The notes beneath the pieces were generated by a model, which ran no database searches, was not told the origin of the DNA, and saw only the letters and a program-made list of their open reading frames with translations. Both the position numbers and the translations under genes were made by a program. A stretch of 30,386 nt of DNA from Scatacola_A faecigallinarum (GTDB lineage Bacteria > Pseudomonadota > Alphaproteobacteria > RF32 > CAG-239), in the NCBI GenBank assembly GCA_018713605.1, contig DVOM01000008.1:1-30386 (forward strand), written 5' to 3'. Below are positions 1 to 7,294 of the stretch, in pieces (within the stretch, counting starts at the first letter, position 1; every line of letters begins with the position of its first letter).

Positions 1-119
1 AACTTCAAAATCCACACCTGTTGAATATCAGGATACGCTGATTTGGGGAAAGAGTCAACTATTAATGAAAGTACAAATTTTTCTGTCTACCAATGATGGA
101 GCTACATAAAATTTTTTTG
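1..119 (-). repeat. Near-identical promoter-bearing repeat, copy 1 (cut by window edge)
   Basis: Positions 1-119 match 14741-14859 in the same orientation, with one difference (g at 101, a at 14841). Similarity fades just past 119. Read on the minus strand the segment contains a good sigma-70-type promoter: TTGACT at 58-53, a 17-base spacer, and TATCCT at 35-30, pointing left out of the window. In copy 2 the same promoter faces a secreted cysteine-rich protein gene. By analogy, copy 1 probably drives a related gene just beyond the left edge; that part is inference. The repeat may extend further left than can be seen. Confidence 0.9.
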
Positions 120-125
120 TCATAC

Positions 126-153
126 AAAAAAGCCCTCTCATCTGAGAGGGCCG
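126..153 (-). terminator. Rho-independent terminator of the sensor kinase gene
   Basis: On the minus strand GCCCTCTC and GAGAGGGC form an 8-bp stem (132-151) with a 4-base loop, followed by a run of six T (131-126). It lies directly after the kinase stop codon at 157-159, so it ends that transcript before the promoter repeat at 1-119. Confidence 0.85.
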
Positions 154-156
154 TTT

Positions 157-1611
157 CTAATTTTGTTCAATCGGCAGATAGATGGTAAAAGTCGTGCCGT
201 TGTAGGATGTAGACGTAACGGTCAGGTTTCCTTTGTGGCGCAGGATAATATGTTTGGCAATTGAAAGCCCCAGTCCTGTTCCTTTTATGTTAAGGTCCTT
301 ATGTTCCTGCAATCGGTAAAATCTTTCGGTCAGCCGCGCCAGATTCTCGGGCGTAATCTTCGGGCCTTTGTTATTGACCGAAATTGCCACGGCGCGGCCT
401 TTGGCAACCTTGAAACTCTTGGACGGCGGAATTCCGTCGACGACGGAAGCCTTGACGGTAACTTCGCTTTTGCTCAGGCCGTACTTTACGGCATTGTCGG
501 TCAGATTCTGAATAACCTGTTTAACCTGTCGGTTGTCGGCCGTAATTTCATCCGGAAAATCTTTGCCGATTTCGGTTTTAATGCTGATTTCGCGTTCTTT
601 GGCCTTAAGCGAGAGCGCCTGCGTCACTTCTTCAATCAGCCGTTTGACGTCAGTCGGTTCGTCCGGCTTCTGGTCCTGGCTCATTTCGATTTTGGAAAGC
701 GACAGCAGGTTCTCAATCAGCGAGGACATGTATTCGGCCTGTTCGCTCATGATTTTCAAAAATTTTTCGCGGGCTTCTTCATCGTCTTTGGCCGAGGTCT
801 GCAATGTTTCGATAAAGCCGGAAATAATCGACAGCGGCGTACGCAGTTCGTGGCTGGCGTTGGCGACAAAATCAGACTGCATTTTTTCGATTTTGACGGC
901 CTTGGTCAGATCATAAAGCGAAATAACCGCTACGGCGCGGCCTTTGGAAAGCCAGGGCAGTTGCTTGATGTGCGCGTAAAGTTTTTGCGGTTCGGCGTTT
1001 TTTTTGCCGCCGCGCACATAAAATATAAGATTTTCGGACTTGCTCTGCTTTTTCAAAACTTTGGAAACGGCTTCGATAAAATTGTTTGAATTGAAAAGGC
1101 CGTCGATATTCTTTTCTGTAATGTCGTTGCCCATCAGGCTGCGGGCCGAAAGGTTGGCGCCGAGAATGTTTCCCGAACGGTCAATCATCAAAATCGGATC
1201 CGGCAGGGAATCCAGAACGGCCGTGTCCGACATGGTCTGCGCTTCCAACACGTCGGTTTTGTGCGCCCAGAACTGGTGCATAGCGTTTACCGCGTCGACA
1301 ATTTCCTTGGCTTCCTTTTCGGAAAGGGTCATCAGCTTTTCGTCAAAATCTTCGCCGCGCGAAAGCGTGGTAATGTAGCGCTTCAGCTGCTGCAGCTCAA
1401 AAGTAATCGGAAACAGAAAGACGATATTGAAGAAAATGATGGTCGCATAGGATATAATCGCCAGCGTCGGCGTAATCAGCCGCAGCGCCACCAGCATGAT
1501 AAACACCAGCGCCGAGGGCAGGGACAGAAACAGGACGCGGTCGACAAACTGGGTGTTCTTTTCGATGTTAAAAATCTTATTGCGGTTTCCGAACATGGCA
1601 TGAGGTTCCAT
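157..1611 (-). CDS. PhoR-like membrane sensor histidine kinase
   Basis: This is a two-component sensor kinase of about 484 residues. The N-terminus has two closely spaced hydrophobic segments (roughly residues 25-70), followed by a linker. A PAS-like domain follows (DSLPDPILMIDRSGNILGAN, about 134-155). The HisKA domain has the phospho-acceptor in NASHELRTP (His about 254). The HATPase domain has an N box (NLTDNAVKYG, about 369-378), the LTERFYRL motif typical of PhoR, and a G2 box GTGLGL (about 444). The G1 box is unusual: it reads VNNKGPKI where the family has DxGxG. Autophosphorylation is therefore likely but not certain. The frame stays open upstream to 1767, but that would overlap mutS. 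ATG 1611 is preferred; ATG 1596 is an alternative, and neither has a clear Shine-Dalgarno. No response regulator lies in the window, so the exact partner and signal are unknown. Confidence 0.88.
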   Translation of the reverse strand: MEPHAMFGNRNKIFNIEKNTQFVDRVLFLSLPSALVFIMLVALRLITPTLAIISYATIIFFNIVFLFPITFELQQLKRYITTLSRGEDFDEKLMTLSEKEAKEIVDAVNAMHQFWAHKTDVLEAQTMSDTAVLDSLPDPILMIDRSGNILGANLSARSLMGNDITEKNIDGLFNSNNFIEAVSKVLKKQSKSENLIFYVRGGKKNAEPQKLYAHIKQLPWLSKGRAVAVISLYDLTKAVKIEKMQSDFVANASHELRTPLSIISGFIETLQTSAKDDEEAREKFLKIMSEQAEYMSSLIENLLSLSKIEMSQDQKPDEPTDVKRLIEEVTQALSLKAKEREISIKTEIGKDFPDEITADNRQVKQVIQNLTDNAVKYGLSKSEVTVKASVVDGIPPSKSFKVAKGRAVAISVNNKGPKITPENLARLTERFYRLQEHKDLNIKGTGLGLSIAKHIILRHKGNLTVTSTSYNGTTFTIYLPIEQN

Positions 1612-1698
1612 AAGTTGCAAAAAAAGATAGACGTGAGCCGAAAATATACTATTATACATACTAACGCAAAGAGGTTTAAATAGACTTAAAATTTTAAA
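1612..1698. promoter_or_regulatory. Divergent promoter region between the kinase gene and mutS
   Basis: This is an 87-base A+T-rich gap between two divergent starts. On the minus strand a perfect TATAAT lies at 1656-1651, about 40 bases before the kinase ATG. On the plus strand TATACT lies at 1645-1650, about 50 bases before mutS. Neither has a convincing -35, so the assignment rests on the -10 elements and the geometry only. No clear Shine-Dalgarno precedes mutS. Confidence 0.4.
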
Positions 1699-4377
1699 AT
1701 GACTGAAAATAAGACGACTCCCCTGACGCCGATGATGGCGCAGTATCTTGAAATCAAAAGCGCGCACAAGGACTACCTTCTGTTTTACCGCATGGGCGAT
1801 TTTTATGAATTGTTTTTCGACGATGCGGTCATCGCTTCCAAAGCCCTGGACATAGCCTTAACCAAACGCGGAAAGCTTGACAATCAGGATGTTCCGATGT
1901 GCGGCGTGCCTTTTCATGCCTATGAAAGCTATCTGGCCAAACTGATTCGCCAGGGTTTCAAGGTTGCCATTTGCGAACAGACCGAAGACCCCAGGGAAGC
2001 CAAAAAACGCGGTTCCAAATCCTGCGTCCGGCGCGAGGTTATCCGGCTGGTAACGCCCGGTACGCTGACCGAGGAAAACCTTCTCGATTCGCGAAAGAAC
2101 AACTATCTTTTGAGCATTGCCAAAATCGGCGACAGTCTGGGTTTGTCTTGGCTCGACCTCTCAACCGGAGATTTTTATACGCAGGAACAGGCTGTTAAGC
2201 CTAAGACCGAAGCCATGTTGTTAAGCTCTTCGCTGGCGCGGCTGATGCCGGTTGAGATCGTTGTTGCCGACAGTTTTCTGCAAACGCCCGAGATTTTTCC
2301 GGTCTTGAACGAATACCGCGAGAAGCTGACCGTTCTGCCGCAGGCGCGGTTTAATTCCGCCAATGCCGAAAAACGTCTGCTCGATGTTTTCAAAGTCAAC
2401 ACGCTGGATGCGTTCGGCAGTTTCAGCCGTTCCGAAACGACGGCGGCCGGCATTTTGCTCGATTATGTCGAAAATACGCAGAAAGGCCGTATTCCGCGTG
2501 TTGAAAAACCGGTCAAAATCTATGTCCACAAGGTTATGGAAATCGACGGCGCCACCCGCCGCAATCTGGAACTTCTGGAATCCATGATCGGCGACAAGGG
2601 AGCTTCATTGCTTTCGGTTGTCGACCGTACGGTAACCGGTGCCGGTGCGCGCCTGCTTGCCAACCGAATTGCCAATCCGCTGCTGGATATTGAAGAAATC
2701 AACAAGCGTTTGGATATTATCGAGTTTTTTAACGACAATTCTAACATCCGTCAGGATTTGCGCGCGCTGCTCAAGTCCTGTCCGGATGTCGAGCGTGCCG
2801 TTTCGCGCCTGACGCTCGGCCGCGGCGGTCCGCGCGATCTGGCCAATATCAAGACGACGCTGGCGGCTATTCCGAAAATCAAAAATCTGCTTTCGGCGGC
2901 CGGAGCGGAAGCTTTGCTGGAAAAACTTCCTGAAGCTCTGAAGGCCGTCGCCGACCGGCTCGGCTATCACGACCATCTGGTTTCGGCTTTGGATGGCGCG
3001 CTGGAGGAAGAACTGCCGCTGCTGGCGCGTGACGGCGGTTTTGTCAGAAAGGGCTATTATCCGCCGCTGGACGAGATTAAGGAGATAAAGGACGACAGCC
3101 ATAAGCTGATTGTGGAACTGCAAAACAAATATGCCAAAAGCACCGGTATTTCGAACCTTAAAATCAAATACAACAACGTTATCGGCTATTTTATCGAAGT
3201 GCAGAGCAAGTTTGCCGCCGAAATGCTGGAAAACAAAGAGTTCATTCACCGTCAGTCGGTTTTGAACGCTTCGCGTTTTACCACGGTCGAACTGGCCGAT
3301 TTGGAAAATAAAATCCGCGGTGCGGCCGACAAGGCGCTGGCGATGGAAATTGAAATATTCAACAATCTGGTTCAGGACGTCACGATTGCTTCCGATGACA
3401 TTTCGCGCACGGCCAAGGCGCTGGCGGAGCTTGACGTCGGCGCGGCTTTGTCCGATTTGGCCGTCGAAAAAAACTACTGCCGTCCGGTTCTGGACAATTC
3501 TCTGGTCTTTGACGTGGCAGACGGGCGCCATCCGGTTGTCGAAGAGGCGATAGAGCGTGACCATGCCGGCGCTTTTGTCGGCAACGACTGCTGTCTGAGC
3601 GACGACAGTTCGCTGATTTGGCTGCTGACCGGTCCGAACATGGCCGGTAAGTCGACTTTCCTGCGGCAGAACGCCATCATTGCCGTTATGGCGCAGATGG
3701 GCTCCTTTGTTCCCTGCAAAAGCGCGCATATCGGCGTTATCGACAAGATTTTTTCCCGTGTCGGCGCTTCGGACGATTTGGCGCGCGGCCGTTCGACCTT
3801 TATGGTTGAGATGGTCGAAACCGCCAGCATTCTGAATCAGGCGGATGAACGCTCGTTTGTCATTCTTGATGAAATCGGCCGCGGTACGGCGACTTTTGAC
3901 GGTCTGTCGATAGCTTGGGCAGTCATTGAACATCTGCATGAAAAAAACCGCTGCCGGGCATTGTTTGCCACGCATTACCACGAGCTGACCTCGCTGACTT
4001 CCAAACTAAACCGTATGTCGCTGCACTGCATGAAAATCAAAGAGTTCAACGACGAAGTCGTTTTTCTGCATGAGGTTATTCCCGGCGCCGCCGACCGTTC
4101 TTACGGCATTCACGTTGCCAAGCTGGCCGGTTTGCCGTCGGTGGTTATCAAACGCGCCGAACAGGTTTTGGACGCCCTTGAACACGACAAGAAAAACCAG
4201 AAGATAAATGATCTGGCCGACGATTTGCCGCTTTTTGCCTCTGTGCAGAAAAAGGTCGCGGAAGAGGAAGTCGAACGCTTTTCGCCGGTGGAGGAGGCTT
4301 TGGAAGCCGTTAATCCCGATGAGCTGACGCCGCGCGAAGCGCTGGAAAAACTTTATGAACTCAAGGCTCTCATTTAG
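1699..4377 (+). CDS. mutS: DNA mismatch repair protein MutS
   Basis: This is the mismatch-recognition ATPase that starts methyl-directed repair, 892 residues, slightly longer than the E. coli protein. The mismatch-binding Phe-x-Glu motif is present in the N-terminal domain (GDFYELF, Phe35 and Glu37). Connector, lever and clamp regions follow. The C-terminal ABC-type ATPase carries Walker A GPNMAGKST (from about residue 645) and Walker B FVILDEIGRG (Asp724, Glu725), followed by ATHYHELT. The C-terminus has a short helical tail ending in PREALEKLYELKALI, as in the dimer/tetramerisation tail of the family. All key residues are present, so the protein should be functional. It is transcribed away from the kinase; MutL is not in the window. 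Confidence 0.98.
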   Translation: MTENKTTPLTPMMAQYLEIKSAHKDYLLFYRMGDFYELFFDDAVIASKALDIALTKRGKLDNQDVPMCGVPFHAYESYLAKLIRQGFKVAICEQTEDPREAKKRGSKSCVRREVIRLVTPGTLTEENLLDSRKNNYLLSIAKIGDSLGLSWLDLSTGDFYTQEQAVKPKTEAMLLSSSLARLMPVEIVVADSFLQTPEIFPVLNEYREKLTVLPQARFNSANAEKRLLDVFKVNTLDAFGSFSRSETTAAGILLDYVENTQKGRIPRVEKPVKIYVHKVMEIDGATRRNLELLESMIGDKGASLLSVVDRTVTGAGARLLANRIANPLLDIEEINKRLDIIEFFNDNSNIRQDLRALLKSCPDVERAVSRLTLGRGGPRDLANIKTTLAAIPKIKNLLSAAGAEALLEKLPEALKAVADRLGYHDHLVSALDGALEEELPLLARDGGFVRKGYYPPLDEIKEIKDDSHKLIVELQNKYAKSTGISNLKIKYNNVIGYFIEVQSKFAAEMLENKEFIHRQSVLNASRFTTVELADLENKIRGAADKALAMEIEIFNNLVQDVTIASDDISRTAKALAELDVGAALSDLAVEKNYCRPVLDNSLVFDVADGRHPVVEEAIERDHAGAFVGNDCCLSDDSSLIWLLTGPNMAGKSTFLRQNAIIAVMAQMGSFVPCKSAHIGVIDKIFSRVGASDDLARGRSTFMVEMVETASILNQADERSFVILDEIGRGTATFDGLSIAWAVIEHLHEKNRCRALFATHYHELTSLTSKLNRMSLHCMKIKEFNDEVVFLHEVIPGAADRSYGIHVAKLAGLPSVVIKRAEQVLDALEHDKKNQKINDLADDLPLFASVQKKVAEEEVERFSPVEEALEAVNPDELTPREALEKLYELKALI

Positions 4378-4407
4378 ATAAACATTGACAAAAGGGAAAA
4401 TTTGCGC

Positions 4408-4426
4408 CACTCTCCCGCTCAGAGTG
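4408..4426 (+). other. Small hairpin after mutS
   Basis: CACTCT (4408-4413) and AGAGTG (4421-4426) form a 6-bp stem with a 7-base loop, 30 bases after the mutS stop. There is no following T run, so it is not a standard intrinsic terminator. It may help end mutS or protect its 3' end. A perfect TTGACA lies at 4385-4390 but has no -10 at the right distance. Confidence 0.3.
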
Positions 4427-4465
4427 AATAAGTATTCTATTGTATAATTTTAAACTTTATTTTGT

Positions 4466-5311
4466 ATGGAAACAAAAAATAAAATCGTACGCTATTCTGA
4501 AAGTTTCAGAACAGATAGCGAGATTAAAGAGCCATGGCATTATAAAAGCATGGAAAGAACGGTTGACGGTGTTTATGTCGTGCCTGAAATTTACATCCCT
4601 CTTCATCGGTCTTTCGGTCAACGAATTACCCAAAAGGAGGCGGAAGCAATCTGTTCAGAATATGGTCTGAGTTTTCCGAGCCGCGAAGAGATAGAGATGC
4701 TTGAAGTTGCTTATGATGCCGCAAAATCGCAGTTCTCTGAGATTCCAGAATATACGGATTGCTGGACTTCGGATGGTGCCGCAAGGGATGAAACGGAAAG
4801 AAAATTTCTGATTTTATTTTGCTATGAAGCCGGAACCGTAAAGCTAATTAAGCATCGCTATGTGCTGGTAGATGAGAAAGAGTTATACCAATATGTTTTG
4901 GGTATTTGGCTGAGGCCGTCTCCGGAACTGCTCTTGGGAGATAAATTTTCCAATCTCTTTCAGACCCAAGACCATGACTTGTTTTTGCAAAAAGAGCAAA
5001 AACTCACTTATGTTGGTGGATGTAATGGGATATGGTATGATGAAATCATTTTGAGCAGCACGGGGCTTTATCAATATGCAGATGGCGAAATGCGTTGTCT
5101 GGTAAAAGTTGATGAAAGTTGCGAAGAGCATAATAACTCAAATTACGGACATCAGGAATGGATTGTTTGGGAAGGAATAATGCCGGACGGCGAGGTCGTT
5201 TGTACGTTCAAAACCTATGACTGGTGCGATGACGGCGAACAAACAAATGAAAGTGCGGTTGAAAAGCGTTTCCGCAAAGATGGACAAGGCCTCTATCAGC
5301 CTTGTAAGTGA
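4466..5311 (+). CDS. Hypothetical protein, 281 residues
   Basis: I do not recognise this protein. It has no signal peptide or membrane segment, so it is probably cytoplasmic. It is rich in aromatic and acidic residues, with motifs such as CWTSDGAARDE, GGCNGIWYDEIIL and HQEWIVWEGIMPDGEV. The WTSDGA stretch loosely recalls DUF1566/FGE-like folds, but that is only an impression. A TATAAT lies at 4443-4448, about 17 bases before the ATG, without a matching -35. No Shine-Dalgarno is visible, so a short-leader start is possible; ATG 4550 is an alternative. The gene is more A+T-rich in codon choice than mutS and rplM on either side, compatible with a recent arrival or low expression. It ends at a likely terminator and looks monocistronic. 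Confidence 0.75.
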   Translation: METKNKIVRYSESFRTDSEIKEPWHYKSMERTVDGVYVVPEIYIPLHRSFGQRITQKEAEAICSEYGLSFPSREEIEMLEVAYDAAKSQFSEIPEYTDCWTSDGAARDETERKFLILFCYEAGTVKLIKHRYVLVDEKELYQYVLGIWLRPSPELLLGDKFSNLFQTQDHDLFLQKEQKLTYVGGCNGIWYDEIILSSTGLYQYADGEMRCLVKVDESCEEHNNSNYGHQEWIVWEGIMPDGEVVCTFKTYDWCDDGEQTNESAVEKRFRKDGQGLYQPCK

Positions 5312-5329
5312 AAATATAACCGATTTAAG

Positions 5330-5363
5330 AAAAGCTCCCGATTTGTTTCGCGGAGCTTTTTCT
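5330..5363 (+). terminator. Probable intrinsic terminator of the 281-residue orphan
   Basis: AAAAGCTCC (5330-5338) pairs with GGAGCTTTT (5352-5360) across a 13-base loop, followed by more T. It begins 18 bases after the stop codon at 5311. Confidence 0.7.
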
Positions 5364-5456
5364 TATAATGAGCATAAAGAAAGCAAAAACAAGATGTTAA
5401 TGAACGGTATTATAATACCTCTGATTAGTTTGTTGAAAAAAAACGATTTTTTATTG

Positions 5457-5484
5457 TTGACATTCATGTTTATTCCTGTATATT
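5457..5484 (+). promoter_or_regulatory. Strong sigma-70-type promoter of rplM-rpsI
   Basis: A perfect TTGACA lies at 5457-5462, with a 16-base spacer and TATATT at 5479-5484. Transcription should start near 5491 and give a leader of about 35 bases ending in the ribosome-binding site AAGAGAGAT before ATG 5525. No ribosomal-protein autoregulatory structure is obvious in so short a leader. Confidence 0.75.
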
Positions 5485-5524
5485 CGTTTCGAATTCAATA
5501 ACCATCTTTATAAGAGAGATAAAT

Positions 5525-5992
5525 ATGAACACTTACGCAACAAAACCGTCTGACATTGAAAGAAAATGGTATGTCGTTGACGCCGAAGGTGTTGTTCTGG
5601 GTCGTATGGCAGCTCAGATTGCCAAAATTCTGCAGGGCAAAAACAAGCCTTCCTATGTTCCGAACCTGGACTGCGGCGACTATGTCGTTGTTATCAATGC
5701 CGACAAAGTAAAGCTGACCGGCAAGAAATTGACCGCGAAGAAATATTTCAAACATACCGGCTGGATCGGCGGCATTAAAGAAACCACAGCCGGCAAGGTA
5801 TTGTCCGGCCGTTTTCCGGAAAGAGTTGTCGAGAAAGCTGTTGAACGCATGATTTCCCGCAATCCGATGGGCCGTCAGCAGATGACCAAGTTGAAAGTTT
5901 ATGCAGGCAGCGAGCATCCGCATACCGCTCAGAACCCTGAGGTTTTGGACATCGCTTCTTGGAACGAAAAGAATAAAAGGAGCGCATTATAA
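5525..5992 (+). CDS. rplM: 50S ribosomal protein L13
   Basis: This is a structural protein of the large ribosomal subunit, 155 residues, the usual length. Family features include the N-terminal WYVVDAEGVVLGRMAAQIAKILQG stretch (given here in part; residues 16-39), a GDYVVVINADKVKLTGKK segment (about 58-75), the YFKHTGWIGG motif (about 80-89) and the C-terminal VYAGSEHPHTAQNPE. It starts at ATG 5525 after an AGAGAGAT ribosome-binding site. It is first in a two-gene operon with rpsI, whose ATG overlaps its stop region (stop TAA ends at 5992, next ATG at 5992-5994). This is the near-universal bacterial pairing. Confidence 0.98.
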   Translation: MNTYATKPSDIERKWYVVDAEGVVLGRMAAQIAKILQGKNKPSYVPNLDCGDYVVVINADKVKLTGKKLTAKKYFKHTGWIGGIKETTAGKVLSGRFPERVVEKAVERMISRNPMGRQQMTKLKVYAGSEHPHTAQNPEVLDIASWNEKNKRSAL

Positions 5993-6462
5993 TGGCTGAG
6001 AAATTAGAATCTTTGAACGAAATTAAGGCTGCGACCGCCGAAGTTAAAGCTGCCAGAAAGCCCAGCCGTGACAAACAGGGCCGTTCTTATGCCACGGGTA
6101 AGAGAAAAGACGCTGTTGCCCGCGTATGGGTTAAACCCGGCAAAGGCAACATTACCATCAATGACAAGTCCATTGATCAGTACTTTGCCCGCCCGGTTCT
6201 GAAAATGATTATCAACCAGCCTTTCGAGGTAGCTAACCGCGTTAATGAATTTGACGTTGTCTGCACCGTAAAAGGCGGCGGTTTGTCCGGTCAGGCCGGC
6301 GCTATCAAACACGGTATCGCCAAAGCCCTGAACGAATACGAGCCGGAACTCCGCGCTGTCCTGAAAAAAGCCGGATTCCTGACCCGCGACGACAGAACCG
6401 TTGAGCGTAAGAAATACGGTAAGGCCAAAGCCCGCCGTTCTTACCAGTTCTCGAAACGTTAA
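5992..6462 (+). CDS. rpsI: 30S ribosomal protein S9
   Basis: This is a structural protein of the small subunit, 156 residues. Its C-terminal tail reaches the P-site tRNA. The conserved core reads YATGKRKDAVARVWVKPGKG (about 35-54), then the ARPVLKMIINQPFE region, GGGLSGQAGAIKHGIAKAL (about 92-110), and the hallmark C-terminus KYGKAKARRSYQFSKR ending in Lys-Arg. The N-terminal extension of about 30 residues, rich in Ala, Lys and Glu, is common in alphaproteobacterial S9. It is translationally coupled to rplM (the TAATG overlap) and followed by a strong terminator. Confidence 0.98.
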   Translation: MAEKLESLNEIKAATAEVKAARKPSRDKQGRSYATGKRKDAVARVWVKPGKGNITINDKSIDQYFARPVLKMIINQPFEVANRVNEFDVVCTVKGGGLSGQAGAIKHGIAKALNEYEPELRAVLKKAGFLTRDDRTVERKKYGKAKARRSYQFSKR

Positions 6463-6479
6463 TCATCGGGTATGTTTTC

Positions 6480-6511
6480 AAAAAAGCCTCCGTTGTTACG
6501 GAGGCTTTTTT
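6480..6511 (+). terminator. Intrinsic terminator of rplM-rpsI
   Basis: GCCTCCG (6486-6492) and CGGAGGC (6499-6505) form a 7-bp GC-rich stem with a 6-base loop, flanked by an A run and a T run. The stem extends through the A/T pairs, so it could work in both directions. Confidence 0.93.
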
Positions 6512-6564
6512 ACTGTGTGAATAAACCTTATGTTTTGCTCGGGCGAAATATTGGCCGTTATCGG

Positions 6565-6582
6565 TGTATAATCTATTATACA
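6565..6582. promoter_or_regulatory. Operator-like palindrome 1 upstream of the XRE regulator
   Basis: TGTATAAT (6565-6572), two bases, then ATTATACA (6575-6582) form a perfect 8-bp inverted repeat. The left arm contains a consensus -10 (TATAAT), so a bound repressor would block RNA polymerase. A degenerate half-site TGTATAGT follows at about 6595-6602. The same signal recurs at 6625-6648 and 7216-7233, which supports a dedicated operator. Binding by the adjacent XRE protein is inference. Confidence 0.65.
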
Positions 6583-6624
6583 TATAATTCTTAATGTATA
6601 GTATAGTGGGTAATCAGCCGCTCT

Positions 6625-6648
6625 CGATGTATAATATATTTTACATCG
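6625..6648. promoter_or_regulatory. Operator-like palindrome 2, just before the regulator's RBS
   Basis: CGATGTATAAT (6625-6635) and ATTTTACATCG (6638-6648) are 11-base arms with a 2-base centre and one mismatch. This is the longest member of the family. It ends two bases before the GAGG ribosome-binding site (6651-6654) of the XRE gene. It could be a repressor operator or, in RNA, a hairpin affecting translation. Its position points to autoregulation of the XRE gene. Confidence 0.65.
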
Positions 6649-6663
6649 AAGAGGAAAAAGGCA

Positions 6664-7080
6664 ATGGTGTTACCAAATAAAAATATTTTCAAGATAGGCT
6701 ACAAAATCAAGGCTTTTCGCAAGGCCAACAATCTGACGCAAGAGCAGCTTGCCGACAAAATGAACTGTAATTTCAAAACCATCGGCAATCTTGAAAATGA
6801 CCGGACGATGCCGGATCTGAAACAGGTTATCAATCTGTGCGATGTTTTGAATGTGAGCATGGATGAGCTTTTTGCCGGAACTTTGTCCAAAACCGAAAAT
6901 TTTATAGAGCCGTCCGAAGATGACGAAGGTTATCCGAAATTTGTCAGCCGGAGGATATCCGCTTTTCCCTCCAATCATCTGCAACGTCTTGAGTCGATGT
7001 CGATAAAAATGCGCTCCATGAACGAAAAAGAGTTGAATATTGTGGAAGCAGTAATCGATTCTGTCATCGGCAACCGCTGA
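6664..7080 (+). CDS. XRE-family helix-turn-helix transcriptional regulator
   Basis: This is a DNA-binding regulator of 138 residues. A Cro/C1-type helix-turn-helix occupies about residues 10-65 (KIKAFRKANNLTQEQLADKM, then FKTIGNLENDRTMPDLKQVI, ending VSMDELF). The C-terminal part (about 70-138) has no sensory domain I can name; it is helical and charged and may dimerise. It starts at ATG 6664 with GAGG nine bases upstream. Two palindromes of one type precede it and a third lies before the autotransporter gene 215 bases downstream. The simplest model is a repressor that controls itself and the adhesin. No phage genes surround it, so it is not an obvious prophage repressor. Confidence 0.92.
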   Translation: MVLPNKNIFKIGYKIKAFRKANNLTQEQLADKMNCNFKTIGNLENDRTMPDLKQVINLCDVLNVSMDELFAGTLSKTENFIEPSEDDEGYPKFVSRRISAFPSNHLQRLESMSIKMRSMNEKELNIVEAVIDSVIGNR

Positions 7081-7184
7081 TTCCGTTTATTTTATCCAAT
7101 CTGTTATCTTTAGTCGAAACCCCGGCAAAATCAGGGCTTGTGCTGTTTTTGCGATATGCCCGGTTATATCGTTAAATATTTAAT

Positions 7185-7192
7185 TGTATAAT
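7185..7192 (+). promoter_or_regulatory. Half-site TGTATAAT upstream of the autotransporter
   Basis: The same octamer as the operator arms, followed by CT as in palindrome 1, but without a matching second arm. It lies 31 bases (about three helical turns) before palindrome 3, a spacing that would suit co-operative binding. It could alternatively be a -10 element. Confidence 0.4.
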
Positions 7193-7195
7193 CTA

Positions 7196-7233
7196 TTGCT
7201 ATTTAAAATTTAGCTTGTATAATTCATTATACT
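7196..7233 (+). promoter_or_regulatory. Autotransporter promoter overlapped by operator-like palindrome 3
   Basis: TTGCTA (7196-7201), a 16-base spacer and TATAAT (7218-7223) make a plausible promoter. The -10 sits inside the dyad TGTATAAT (7216-7223), two bases, ATTATACT (7226-7233), with seven of eight positions paired. It closely resembles the two palindromes before the XRE gene. A protein bound here would cover the -10, so repression is the likely mode. The predicted leader is about 65 bases. Confidence 0.6.
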
Positions 7234-7294
7234 TTTAGAGCGATGTCTGAAAGTTATTTTCCTTTTAAACCACATTAGTTGGGAGAAAATTGTA

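Noticed and set aside
1612..1767. N-terminal extension of the kinase frame to 1767
   Set aside because: It would overlap the mutS start, is basic and unlike the family, and covers the divergent promoter region.
2605..3981. A 458-codon minus-strand frame opposite mutS
   Set aside because: It is a shadow of mutS with low-complexity Arg/Gln/Phe-rich translation and no start signal.
4441..4448. TGTATAAT before the 281-residue orphan as another operator; also ATTATACA at 1651-1658
   Set aside because: Each lacks a second arm, so each is better read as a -10 element.
5217..5501. A 94-codon plus-strand frame running past the orphan gene's terminator
   Set aside because: It overlaps the orphan gene in another frame, crosses a terminator and runs into the rplM promoter.
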